Shown here one piece after another: positions 13,201-18,872 of a DNA stretch of 56,653 bases. The stretch lies in contig SVEC01000020.1 in NCBI GenBank assembly GCA_015057555.1, positions 1-56,653 on the forward strand. The letters run 5' to 3'. This DNA comes from Lachnospiraceae bacterium (GTDB lineage: Bacteria; Bacillota; Clostridia; Lachnospirales; Lachnospiraceae). The notes below the pieces were generated by a model. The model searched no databases and had not been told where the DNA came from. It saw only the letters and a program-made list of their open reading frames with translations. The stretch's first letter is position 1. Each line of letters starts with the position of its first letter. Made by a program: the position numbers and the translations under genes.

Positions 13201-16121
13201 TTTAATGACAAAATTCCTTTTACACTTTCATTTAACAGGTCACCTTCTACTAAACAATACGCATCACTATTTCGCAAGTTGAAGCTACCCGAAGAATTAC
13301 CACCTATGATGAGATTACCTTTTATATTCAAGCTTCCATCAACAATTCCAACTATTGCATTGCTCTGCAATATACAATCTCCACCTATTGTAAAATCACC
13401 ATAAATATATGTACATGAACCATCATCTATATAATCTCCATCCACCTTTAAAATAATTCCATCATTGACATAAAGGTAGTAATCATTGGTAAGATTACCT
13501 TTTATGTGCAAGTTAGGCATTACAAATTTCTTGTTATTTATATAAAGACTTCCCTGAAACACACTATCACCGAAGGTAATCTGATTCTTTGTTCTTATGG
13601 TTCCGTTTACTTGAGTAGTATTATCATCCACATATTTATACACCCAAACTAGACCTATAAGCTTCAGTCCTTCTTCACTGGTGTTTGCAAATTCCAGATT
13701 AGCGAAATTAAAGTAATCTGTTGTTTCACTTCCAATTGTCTGTTCCTGTTCACCACTAAACAAGAATTTACAGCTATCACCAGTATCTAATCTAGTTGCA
13801 TATAGGTTACCCTTTAGCTCTATGGTTCCACTTTCAATCTTATTGGAGGAATAATAATACATATCTCCCTCTACAAGAATGTCATCATCACTTCCCATAA
13901 CTATGTATCCTGAGCTATTGGTATAATTGCCATCTGCAATATCTCCTACAACTCCCTGCATCCTGTAATCCCCTAATACGTGTAGCTTACCTGAAGCTGT
14001 ATTAATGGTTCCGGAAATCTGTATGAGATCTCCTGTTACGGTCAGTGTATGTCCATTGAGATTTAGTTCATCATCTATCAGTACCAAATCCCCATCATAC
14101 ACGTAGTCCTCAGTTAAAGTCCAACCAAATTCTCCCTGAATATTACCGTAAGTTAATTTGCATCCATTTCTAACAAGTGCGTGCTTTGGTATGGATGTCT
14201 CTGAATAAACACCCTCATCACTATAATTCTGTAGTTCTAATATTCCCAGCTTTACTGCGCTTTCAACTGTTTGTAATCTATCACCACTTAACAAAAATCT
14301 ATGTTTTTCTCCTAATGCTTTTGTTCCTTCAATTGATAGATTACCCTTTAGCTCCACAGTACCCCCAAGCATATTCTCAGGCTCGTATAAGGAAAGATTA
14401 CCTCCCACAAAGACATAATCTGATGCATCAGCCAGCCTGTAATCAACATAAGTTGAATCCCCTGTCACATTTACGCTAGCACCATTAGGCTTTATATAAT
14501 TACTTCCCCTACTTCCTGTAATATTTCCATCAACAGTAAAATTCTTAGTTAATGTGACCCCGCCTGACACGGTAACATTTCCAGCTATATTTATCTCATG
14601 GACAAATGAACTAGTGCTACCATATACATAAACATCTCCATAATAGCAATCATTTACAAATTCTGTTTCATTGGAAATAACCAGGACACCACTTGTTGCC
14701 CCAGCTTGAACATCCATGCTCTTTGATACATACACGTATGAGCTAAACTCTACTCCCTCTTCGCTTGTATTATTTATAACCAGGTTAGCAAAGTGAGAAT
14801 TAGATGTAGTATTTAAATCTCCCTTCTTACCTATCAGTATGCTCTGTTTTTCCTCACCTGTCATTATAACTGTATGATTGTCAGAGGCAAAAAATCCGGT
14901 TTTAGAGTATACATTTTTTATCTCCACATCACCAGTTATCTCCATCACACCTTCTGTCAGCTTTCCAGTATGATCTGTGGATGTGTCATTGATAAAATCT
15001 CCATCTATATAAACGTAATCAGCTTCATTGGTCATATTGAGAGTTCCTGTACTCTTACCGTATGTCACCTTATTTTTATCATCTGTTGTTCTACTTTGTA
15101 TCCTGTAGTTACCATTTACTATCAGCTTACCACCGTTAACCTTTATGGTTCCACCTGCCTGAATTAAGTCACCATTTATGGTAAGGGTATGTCCATTTAA
15201 ATCAAGGATATCTGATACCAAATAGTAAGTTCCCTCATGCTCAGTATCCTCTGTTAAGGTGTATCCTCTTTCTCCTTCCAAAGTGGCAAAGTTTATAACA
15301 CAGTCATTTTTCACAAGGCTTGAATAGTTAAAGGTATTTACAATAGTAACACCTGCAGTACTATAATTTTTTATTTCTACTATATTGAATTTTCCCTCAT
15401 CACTTACAGATATCTTTTGTTCCTTATCACCAGAGAATATGAATTTGTTGGAACCACTTGCCGCAAGACTTTTGTTGGCAGTAAAATTACCCTTTACTTC
15501 TATGGTTCCGGCAGTTAGTTCCTTTCTACCGTAATATGTCAGGTTACCATAAACCAATATATAATCATTTGCGTTATTCATAGTAACGTATGCATCAGAT
15601 GATACATTTACATTACCATAGCAAACAAGTTCTCCTCTATCAAAAGTGAGACTTCCTCTAATAGTACTATTACCTTCCACTGTCAAAATATAACCATTGA
15701 GGTTTAAGGTATAATTTTTATTTATTACCAAATTATTTACTGTGGTATCCTCAGTCAATTTCATATCTGAGCTTACCACCATATCTTCTAATACAGTCTC
15801 CTCTATTGTCTCTATCTGAGGCTCCTGATTATTAGACTGGGTATTATCCGGTGACTCAGTTGTAGCGTTAACCGATGATTCAGTAGTCACTTCCGTGGTT
15901 ATCTCAGTAGTCTCATTAGTTGTTGTACTTTCTGTGATATCTAGGTTCTCTGACTGCTGCTGTGTGGTACCTTCTTCACTTATTTCCACTGTTGAAGTCT
16001 CACTGGCATGCACCACATAAGGTATCGAGCCAAATTGTGTTTCCCCTAGTAGCATTGATATAACAATTAAGAATACCAATATTCTCTTTATTATCACTCT
16101 AATTTTATAATTCATCCTCAT
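1251..16121 (-). CDS. Giant secreted RHS/YD-repeat polymorphic toxin
   Basis: The protein has about 4956 aa. It starts with a basic stretch and hydrophobic signal segment (residues about 10-30, possible cleavage near VHA-SE), then a Thr/Glu-rich linker to about 105. About five long repeats (roughly 100-1785) follow, marked by recurring LNGHTLT(I/V)xGDL and GTLE(V/L)KGN motifs, probably beta-solenoid. Next come serial fibronectin-III-like domains (about 1790-2770), a PKD-like domain (about 2780-2860), a carboxypeptidase-regulatory-like beta domain (about 2865-2950), a DUF6531-type entry (about 3335), and YD repeats (about 3410-4480). The RHS core ends at DPFGL (about 4638). A hydrophobic pre-toxin stretch and a new tip follow. 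The tip holds FQIHN, FPHTH and a further His in its last 65 residues, so a nuclease is possible but unproven. A GTG at 16133 is also in frame, but the ATG at 16121 is better spaced from AGAGGTGAG. Confidence 0.92.
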   Translation of the reverse strand: MRMNYKIRVIIKRILVFLIVISMLLGETQFGSIPYVVHASETSTVEISEEGTTQQQSENLDITESTTTNETTEITTEVTTESSVNATTESPDNTQSNNQEPQIETIEETVLEDMVVSSDMKLTEDTTVNNLVINKNYTLNLNGYILTVEGNSTIRGSLTFDRGELVCYGNVNVSSDAYVTMNNANDYILVYGNLTYYGRKELTAGTIEVKGNFTANKSLAASGSNKFIFSGDKEQKISVSDEGKFNIVEIKNYSTAGVTIVNTFNYSSLVKNDCVINFATLEGERGYTLTEDTEHEGTYYLVSDILDLNGHTLTINGDLIQAGGTIKVNGGKLIVNGNYRIQSRTTDDKNKVTYGKSTGTLNMTNEADYVYIDGDFINDTSTDHTGKLTEGVMEITGDVEIKNVYSKTGFFASDNHTVIMTGEEKQSILIGKKGDLNTTSNSHFANLVINNTSEEGVEFSSYVYVSKSMDVQAGATSGVLVISNETEFVNDCYYGDVYVYGSTSSFVHEINIAGNVTVSGGVTLTKNFTVDGNITGSRGSNYIKPNGASVNVTGDSTYVDYRLADASDYVFVGGNLSLYEPENMLGGTVELKGNLSIEGTKALGEKHRFLLSGDRLQTVESAVKLGILELQNYSDEGVYSETSIPKHALVRNGCKLTYGNIQGEFGWTLTEDYVYDGDLVLIDDELNLNGHTLTVTGDLIQISGTINTASGKLHVLGDYRMQGVVGDIADGNYTNSSGYIVMGSDDDILVEGDMYYYSSNKIESGTIELKGNLYATRLDTGDSCKFLFSGEQEQTIGSETTDYFNFANLEFANTSEEGLKLIGLVWVYKYVDDNTTQVNGTIRTKNQITFGDSVFQGSLYINNKKFVMPNLHIKGNLTNDYYLYVNDGIILKVDGDYIDDGSCTYIYGDFTIGGDCILQSNAIVGIVDGSLNIKGNLIIGGNSSGSFNLRNSDAYCLVEGDLLNESVKGILSLKEGTLEVKGDIDISGKVTTTNDHTLLLSGDTLQTIKTPDGVSWGTIELQNYSEEGVFAEKVFSKNKLIRNGCRLRYGDCQGEFGWTLSEDQTWDGDLIILEDTLDLNGHTLTVTGDLVQQSGDIKINGGKLVVKGDYRMQTISNTDEGVTYGNSASRLIMTNAKDYVLVEGDYIVSTLSSQENCCTAGTLEIKGNIEIDNAKQTNAVYFGENHTLLLSGEDKQTISSTASASKLHIGGVTLANTSGEQIATDGNIKIYGFISTGNNSFDKAINIGSTASFDNDYYEGNIIIDDNYSINAGEKIHINGNVELNGYAYVRGTFIVDGNLTMKKGNIEMAYQSPYVKVNGDLTVQSYIREISVGTLEVAGNITSTSTFTTSGTAKLVLTGDNKQIIDIPYTSSITTLELKNTSKEGVYSDNYFGISELIENKTVFTIGVADYKEGYTLEQDTVIPGDYYLGYGKLNLNGHKLTIEGDLIHAGGNIWINGGQLNVSGDYIQSAKVLNNGTEKWVSSTGTITMDSTSDKMYIFGDLELYAHPQTYSQLNNGSIYVDGDINYHMDGNSNGNYKFSTYEDCKVYLQGSDQSITGQGCSLANLYINTKNTLTLSGGVTVTKKLASECGDISGIVNIAGFDILESNTYNGSLNVTESDVLDANKNIKGTLILAKDVDLNGYEINCNNLRINGSLDLGGGRINSLGDCYIGDKGALSMQDGNDYLCVGGDMEFHSRVDHTELLTAGTLELKGDFTDYYKNFKASEDHVTILGVKYKDSGKEYIQYITFSYEDSSFNTLVLKKELEKYIFSHNVENMAVEIIYDIEATVPPQPVKNLKATAIDMTSVTIQYEQDDKTGTIGYVIYRNGKKIGSTGVLTYKDSDLEPDTTYSYEVYPVNSMYQQAEMSPEISATTLADTEAPTVPENLSITGITGSAIAISWNSSTDNRGVSGYEVYRDGECIQIITGADIKTSYKDSGLTDTNKHTYEVLAYDQAGNKSEKSAEVTGNTIMPVITKTDPVDYSQLNNRTQKLTLFYKNMGYGASYTVDIMYREKGKAQWVDLDTTGVKSTVYNAQTYIASYDWDTSALTGSEYEVKYLVKDEDGNEASEIVSYYVDNTAPALPAEFNIHSMSGVLKLSWTASISYDCDRYNIYRRVYDSGEEYKLIYTEYNKLVETYTDVNVEEGVFYEYVITAVDTSGNESSKSESVKALVKPDEEEPVISGVSPETGKLSGNAQISITAKDNKELSAVTISYKAEGSEQWIKLTDIATKGETVYYNLNTKSYPDGVYYFNFEATDAVGNKSGEEYTRRYEIDNTGISKVNITEVTAGSTYVQLKWDDVPEKDFAYFQVEQFTNGYYSSIARVNNVLGYTVEGLEPNKTYNFRVVAYDNVGNKGTYSDVKSVSTTEDTTAPVINAVYPIDTHHRSVIDLTVRATDNNRIDYASFYYSTDGESYIKVADVKNTANLKGEVWLSHSLKLSDLPEGKLYIKYEVYDKAGNKNPLTADGKDIINEYIVDKTAPSSPANLVAVSHDGYIGLSWDKPADADISCYRIYRAAVEDGIFVTLNDNLQNSTYNDASVEPGESYIYRMVAVDKAGNVSQYSNQCTASAARDKTAPYIAGIALNDGTVVGEKTELEIIARDNSKLSHIEIDIKDSEEDIWLNVDKKDASGSIYQTTLDLKLENMPEGEYTYRIKAVDKEGNESDYIKRTFKLDTTPAVGDIAAITGDLCIRIDVTLPEDEDFASVDIYRRKKAAEGETEESFTKIYSGKEAEYIDKDITPWQEYEYKLHSYDNVGNFHVSNIVSAYGTDNDVISPIAVLPENVRVMEGMELQLDGGESTDNVRIKSYAWSINDGATYTGRLITHTFKEAGEYTVTLKVTDVAGNSSSTTTKVKVIKKDGSGTITINVVDTEGTPVPYASVYLSDSLNSDKSYKTDGAGKVTISAARGEYKAAAYKSGYIPKDIDVTVNEYTDTEYIITIPSGEIVVGDFNVHKMTLQEMVEAGVDFSAPENMHHVTMYIELSFIEQPIPVIYECEMYFSGYGMDSGKSGYLGYEGGGPGGGGNPEERPQVIEIAPQYSYIMNQPILVYVSTRQTVSWLKDMYSVELGVLNTADTKYVIEDSKATINLPQGLSLATTFEGQKKTIEIGDIAGQEKKNVSWVVKGDTPGEYEITADFEGNLMPFNTPVEARFTCTQTIDVTDYEGLKITIMPEDTAFTGYGYYIQFKVENGSDKPLYNFSTSFGPYVSPGLVTETYYVEPGSEEKKLVDQDFKSSQVIEEMSVLTQTPVLVGDEVLTIQTLNPGQTIYGTYSRAFPGVADPTEYYYALVDSMVEIIEGKDLGVDVTIDHIPGHICKIIIKGGVADYTYGDPVDVASGAYLDSYEAIAITGRDILSLDLNYNSIYSATKGDLGMGWSHNFESYIVEEMGMIHYYTSPYACASFVNEDSLNGLKYGTMEGNTLTLSSDTGKDTVTYRSITTGMDGYILTKNPDGTYTMTTPAGYIYEYGADGKLARMTIEEGRSVSISHAPNQMIVTEDATGNRLKLDYNEGRLISVTDNTGRITSFAYTGDYLTTITNPVGETISYEYDEAGRLTKGKNHYGEAFVTNTYDEEGKVVKQLDDKGNEISFAYTDTEGGRITKCTAADGSITTYESDKRGNITHIISPTGATTSYTFDEYGNRISATDAYGNSYNYSYDEKGNLETYQTYDGDGVSLGYDESGNIISIASEDGSAPGSYTYDESGNITYATDGETACSYTYDEYGNLTSVTREGKGTTSYTYDDNGIFLTSSTSENGHTSYMDYDSRGNLISACDAMGAETRYEYDDMNRPVKIIYPNGGQVTYTYDLYGNVTSVTDPMGNVTSHAYDTAGRHTSTTYADGTTETYAYDEMGRMILATAADGRSISYEYDVLGNVTKVTYPDGTYEEYAYDILGQISAITDISGNTTEFTYDSHGTLTGITSPEGQSIEATYGADNKITGITSGTGSNARYTYDSKGNITSITDALGYTTTYDYSSWGELLAETDANGNTTTYGYDNAGQCTSITAPDGLTTGVVYDPCGRVSEAYIDTDSGDRIKVSYTYDAMGNVLTYTDELGNTTTYEYDLNCNLTKVTDSEGVVTAEYTYDCMGKVLQEKTASGIVVSYVYNKSDLVEKVSLTSATGEEKVYTYTYDDMGRTLSVTDPSGIVSSQSYDKAGNVTDIVYPEGGGISYTYDDYGRVTEEKLSIGTSSTYEYNADSLLSQYTNGRGQETDYVYDELGRIISFSDEVGTVSYTYDGNGNVLKTTETTKDGKTQTITRTYDCMNRVTSYTDYKGNTVKYGYDELGNLITLTYPGGEIVRYDYDSIGRLTTVTDEEGFVTLYTYDKQGRLKSTTKPDGSVETVTYDKLSRVTQSEVVAKDDTLISRYSYVYDSWGNIVSITYEDESEEGRTTTNSVASKGVTNPDGSKTVSMTYDSSNRMVTYNGEEVVYDNDGNMVYGPLNGEMVTFTYDCRNRLTSAGNTTYEYDAENIRTATETPEYREEYITDSVSELSRVLVITREYKTKNKTETEQYYYGNGLIYENSSEVGILVYHYNHLGSTTAVTDGEGKLVYGFDYGTYGELVSTIEYGTTTPIIRFLYNGQLGVMTDDNSLYYMRNRYYNPDIKRFINQDVLIGSITNSNSLNRYSYVEGNPVSYTDPFGLSPYGNFGTFLTVMNVLSDIDLSNVDKKLLRHAILDIIGILPGGWIADVANALLYFKERNPIEGWKSLFYAIPGTDLAAKASKYAAKFGKLSDQVELLLKSLDFIGHVGAMMFSASDFGNDIANMIDKYMVGEAEFSAQTIVELISLGGHGLQLSCYTRSFLNNLTSGVYDSVFKALGKLDINLKSLFGLGTDWDIRYNNQGGATLPFGPEGGTEAINNTNKIDEVIKPDFIVTPKGTVMDTSKNYNLIGTGEKGDWFQIHNFGKAEDGVGFPHTHRPQMNTNGIHVSYNRVVSDTIAEDIDYVDELLRNGIMTIRKGKR

Positions 16122-16140
16122 AAGTATTCTCACCTCTCAT

Positions 16141-16683
16141 CTATCTTTTTTCTTTAGTATTTTTGTGTATAACTAAGCATATTCCCATCAACATAACTAT
16201 CATCACTGTTGTAATTATCCCTACTGGAGTTTTATCTCCAGTAATGCTTGTTTCACTGTCAGTTGTATTTGAGGTAGCTGTTCCATCACCAGACTCTGAT
16301 GTGCTTCCGTTAGAACCCTGATTGGTACTATTAGACTCTGTAGTTATTAAACTATCATCTGTGGTAGTTGCTTCTTCCTTCTCGGTAGTAATCTCAACAT
16401 TCTCCGTAGTTGTTTCACCAGTTTCTGTTGATTCCCTATCTTCTGTTGTTTTACTCTCCTCAGAACTATCTACATTGGGATTCACATAGTTTATCTGTGT
16501 AATATTTCCATTATCATCGTACTGGTAGGTTTCATAGCTCCCATCCTCATATACAACCTTAGTAACTCTTCCACTATCATCATACTCATATTCCTTTTCC
16601 GCAGCTCTAGTTATACAAGCACAGCACAAGATAAAGCATATTAGCATAGACATTGCCATAACTATTTTTTGATTCTTTTTCAT
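16141..16683 (-). CDS. Small YD-repeat surface protein with C-terminal anchor
   Basis: The protein has 180 aa: a signal segment (about 8-27, with adjacent Cys), two YD repeats (YEYDDSGRVTKVVYEDGS and YQYDDNGNITQINY, about 32-68), a long Ser/Thr/Glu-rich linker (about 70-145), and a TGDKTPVG motif followed by a membrane helix and a KNTKEKR tail. The tail resembles Clostridial cell-surface anchoring signals but is not LPxTG. Its start overlaps the agrB stop by 4 bases and its stop is about 20 bases before the giant toxin. Both proteins share YD repeats and Thr/Glu linkers. It may hold or present the toxin at the envelope, or be a remnant of a duplication; the role is inferred. Confidence 0.75.
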   Translation of the reverse strand: MKKNQKIVMAMSMLICFILCCACITRAAEKEYEYDDSGRVTKVVYEDGSYETYQYDDNGNITQINYVNPNVDSSEESKTTEDRESTETGETTTENVEITTEKEEATTTDDSLITTESNSTNQGSNGSTSESGDGTATSNTTDSETSITGDKTPVGIITTVMIVMLMGICLVIHKNTKEKR

Positions 16684-17261
16684 ACATTTTTCTCCTTTGT
16701 AACTTTAATTCTAATTATTTCCAAAACTACTGACAGACACGCCACAGTAAGCGCATAACATATTTGCATAAGATAACCGTTTTTATTCCATAACCACAAT
16801 ACCAATATCACAACGAATACTATGCTGAGTATTCGTTTTCTCTGTTTCGTGAAAAACTGTATTTCTTCCTCATCTGAGTGGTACGCAATAGTTACATATG
16901 ATAGCTTATGCAACAATGCCATAAGCACAATACTTACGGCTATAATTACATTTTTAGAAAGGGATATATTATTAACCAAGAACGGCCCTACGGTAATTAG
17001 TACAGTAGAGCTAATTAGACAAGCTATATACTTCTTCATATGAATTCCACAAATATATGCTCTCAGAGCAAACAAAACAACTGCAACTACAAAGGACTGC
17101 ATCAATATGCCTAGCTTGATTGCTATAATGACACTAATCATGACACATAGCATAAGCTCCATACCTGTTTGTAGTCCATAATGATATAGGGCATAATCCT
17201 CTTCACAAATTATGCCCTTCACCATTATAAATTGGGTTAGCTTATCAGCTAGATTTCTCAT
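16680..17261 (-). CDS. agrB: AgrB-type autoinducer-processing membrane protease
   Basis: AgrB cleaves the AgrD propeptide and forms the cyclic thiolactone signal. The protein has 193 aa with about five or six membrane helices. The catalytic pair is visible as His74 and Cys81 in LRAYICGIHMKKYIACL, with the same 7-residue spacing as His77/Cys84 of the Staphylococcus aureus enzyme. The usual GG before the His is CG here. Its ATG overlaps the agrD stop (TAATG) and its own end overlaps the next gene by 4 bases, so translation appears coupled. Unlike staphylococci, the operon then continues into YD-repeat and toxin genes rather than agrC. Confidence 0.92.
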   Translation of the reverse strand: MRNLADKLTQFIMVKGIICEEDYALYHYGLQTGMELMLCVMISVIIAIKLGILMQSFVVAVVLFALRAYICGIHMKKYIACLISSTVLITVGPFLVNNISLSKNVIIAVSIVLMALLHKLSYVTIAYHSDEEEIQFFTKQRKRILSIVFVVILVLWLWNKNGYLMQICYALTVACLSVVLEIIRIKVTKEKNV

Positions 17262-17419
17262 TAGAACCTTCTTAATTTACTTAAGTTAGGTTTCTCTGGC
17301 TGATGTAAAATAAGACAGCAGGCAGAGTTTGCTCCAAAAAGAGCAAAAAGTGCTCCTAAGGCAGCGATAAGCTGTGGAATTGAATTCTCAAATGATAATT
17401 TCTTGGTAGTAAAATCCAT
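17261..17419 (-). CDS. agrD: AgrD-like cyclic lactone autoinducer precursor
   Basis: This short gene of 52 codons encodes the quorum-sensing prepeptide. It has a Lys-rich start, an amphipathic or hydrophobic stretch (about 14-30), the core ANSACCLIL, and the conserved clostridial-style HQPEKPNL recognition region followed by a basic tail ending KLRRF. The mature signal is probably a five-membered thiolactone ring starting at Cys34 or Cys35; the adjacent cysteines make the ring boundary ambiguous. The gene is preceded by AAGGGGG about 8 bases from the ATG and by a promoter and AgrA-type repeats. It overlaps agrB by one base. Confidence 0.88.
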   Translation of the reverse strand: MDFTTKKLSFENSIPQLIAALGALFALFGANSACCLILHQPEKPNLSKLRRF

Positions 17420-17448
17420 TTACATGTCCCCCTTATTATTTTTTCAGT

Positions 17449-17477
17449 ATTCTAACAGAAAAAACCGACAATTTTCG
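17449..17477 (-). promoter_or_regulatory. Predicted agrD-operon promoter
   Basis: Reading the minus strand, a TAGAAT -10 box (17449-17454) lies about 30 bases before the agrD ATG. At 17-base spacing the -35 position holds only CGAAAA (17472-17477). A weak -35 directly after activator repeats is what an AgrA-dependent promoter would need. Confidence 0.6.
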
Positions 17478-17481
17478 CCAC

Positions 17482-17512
17482 ATGTAATAAATACCTAGTC
17501 TATATGTAATAA
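17482..17512 (-). promoter_or_regulatory. AgrA-type direct-repeat operator
   Basis: TTATTACAT occurs twice on the minus strand (complement of ATGTAATAA at 17482-17490 and 17504-17512) with start-to-start spacing of exactly 22 bases, about two helical turns. Paired direct repeats with this spacing just upstream of -35 are the usual layout for LytTR-domain regulators such as AgrA. Binding by the adjacent AgrA is inferred. Confidence 0.65.
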
Positions 17513-17550
17513 AAACTTTTCTAACCAAAAAACTACCCATAATTTCACAA

Positions 17551-17589
17551 AAAAGCAGGTAAGCTCATCACTAAAGCCCACCTGCTTTC
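17551..17589 (-). terminator. Intrinsic terminator after agrC
   Basis: Reading the minus strand, a 9-bp stem (AAAGCAGGT with ACCTGCTTT, 17552-17560 and 17580-17588) is followed by a T-run, beginning immediately after the agrC stop. It separates agrCA from the agrD-led operon. Confidence 0.8.
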
Positions 17590-17591
17590 TG

Positions 17592-18872
17592 TCATCCAAA
17601 TAATATTATGGAAATCTTAAATATGTTTTCTTCTGTTTCTATATTCAATTGACCATTGTATTTCTGTAATGCATTTTGAATAGAACCTAATCCTATTCCG
17701 TGGTTATTTTTATCATTCTTTGTTGTGATAAATGTTCCATCATCATTCTTTATATAGTTTCCATCAAAGGAGTTCTCGATTATTATTACAAGATTACCCT
17801 CTCTATATCTCATTTTTAGGTCTATATAAGGATTTTCTATGATTTTATCTTCGTTTGCTTCTATAGAATTATCCAGTGCATTACCTAATATCACACACAA
17901 ATCACCATTATCAAATGGCATATCATAAGGAACATCAATCTTGACTCTAAACTCTATCCCTTTTTCAGTAGCTACATCATATTTGTAGTTTATAAAGGAG
18001 TCTAATATACTGTTTTCAGAGTTTGCTTTTCTAGCTTTTGTAAGAGTTGTTAACTCTGTCATATCTGTAATATATTTTTCCAACTTTGCATATTCTTGGC
18101 TCTTTAACAATTCAAGCATATATAACAAATTGTTCTTTAGATCATGCTTGTTTTTATTAAATTCAGCCATTATTTGCTCTTTTTCCTTTATATATTCTGT
18201 ATGTAACACTAGCTCCTTTTCATAAATATCACTTTTTCTTTTAATCTCATAGCTATCCACCAGCTTTATATACATCATAAACACAATAAACATAGCAATC
18301 ATCAGTAAGACAAATACCAAAATTGCTATTACAATGTTAGACTTTACTCCTAACTTAGCACATACTGTAAATAAGAAATATGAAAACAACATAAATGCAA
18401 TTGGTATTATCATAAGTAATCCATTGTATTTTAAGGAAAAATTTCTTATGTTTTTATGTCTAAAAAACAATTGCAATAGCTTTACCAGTAATAATAAATA
18501 TACTTCACATATCAAGGAACCAATTAGAATGTTCTTTGATATATCTATATTTTCCATTAAGAAAAAGGAACTGACCAACAATTCACTTAAAACCCATACA
18601 GCATGGTATAGTATTGCGAAAACAATTCTCCCTACTACCGAACCACAAAAGCATAATCCCATAGCAAAAACAAATGCTATACTTAATATCAATCGTAAGA
18701 TGGATGGTATACTAATTATGTCTGGTGTTGATATTATCTGCCATAATATGCACAAGCAAAATGCAACTCTAGCACTAATCGAATTCTTCTTTACTTCAAA
18801 GAATGTTTTGTAATATTCAAATACTATGTACGCTGATAATAATCCCAATAGTATGTTAGCTATTTCTTTCAT
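17592..18872 (-). CDS. agrC: AgrC-type sensor histidine kinase
   Basis: The protein has 426 aa with about six membrane helices in the first 205 residues, a coiled segment, then an HPK10-type kinase core. His243 in KHDLKNN is the phosphorylation site, N331/N335 in LGNALDNSIEAN form the N box, and HGIGLGSIQN (about 391) is the G box. It should sense the AgrD-derived cyclic peptide and phosphorylate the response regulator encoded just upstream, whose end it overlaps by 17 bases. Its GHKL ATPase domain lacks a separate DHp helix pair, as is normal for AgrC. The membrane part, which would set signal specificity, shows no recognisable motif. Confidence 0.9.
   Translation of the reverse strand: MKEIANILLGLLSAYIVFEYYKTFFEVKKNSISARVAFCLCILWQIISTPDIISIPSILRLILSIAFVFAMGLCFCGSVVGRIVFAILYHAVWVLSELLVSSFFLMENIDISKNILIGSLICEVYLLLLVKLLQLFFRHKNIRNFSLKYNGLLMIIPIAFMLFSYFLFTVCAKLGVKSNIVIAILVFVLLMIAMFIVFMMYIKLVDSYEIKRKSDIYEKELVLHTEYIKEKEQIMAEFNKNKHDLKNNLLYMLELLKSQEYAKLEKYITDMTELTTLTKARKANSENSILDSFINYKYDVATEKGIEFRVKIDVPYDMPFDNGDLCVILGNALDNSIEANEDKIIENPYIDLKMRYREGNLVIIIENSFDGNYIKNDDGTFITTKNDKNNHGIGLGSIQNALQKYNGQLNIETEENIFKISIILFG

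Noticed and set aside
16141..16230. LPxTG sortase signal on the mini YD protein
   Set aside because: The motif is TGDKTPVG, not LPxTG; a variant anchor is possible but a sortase substrate cannot be claimed.
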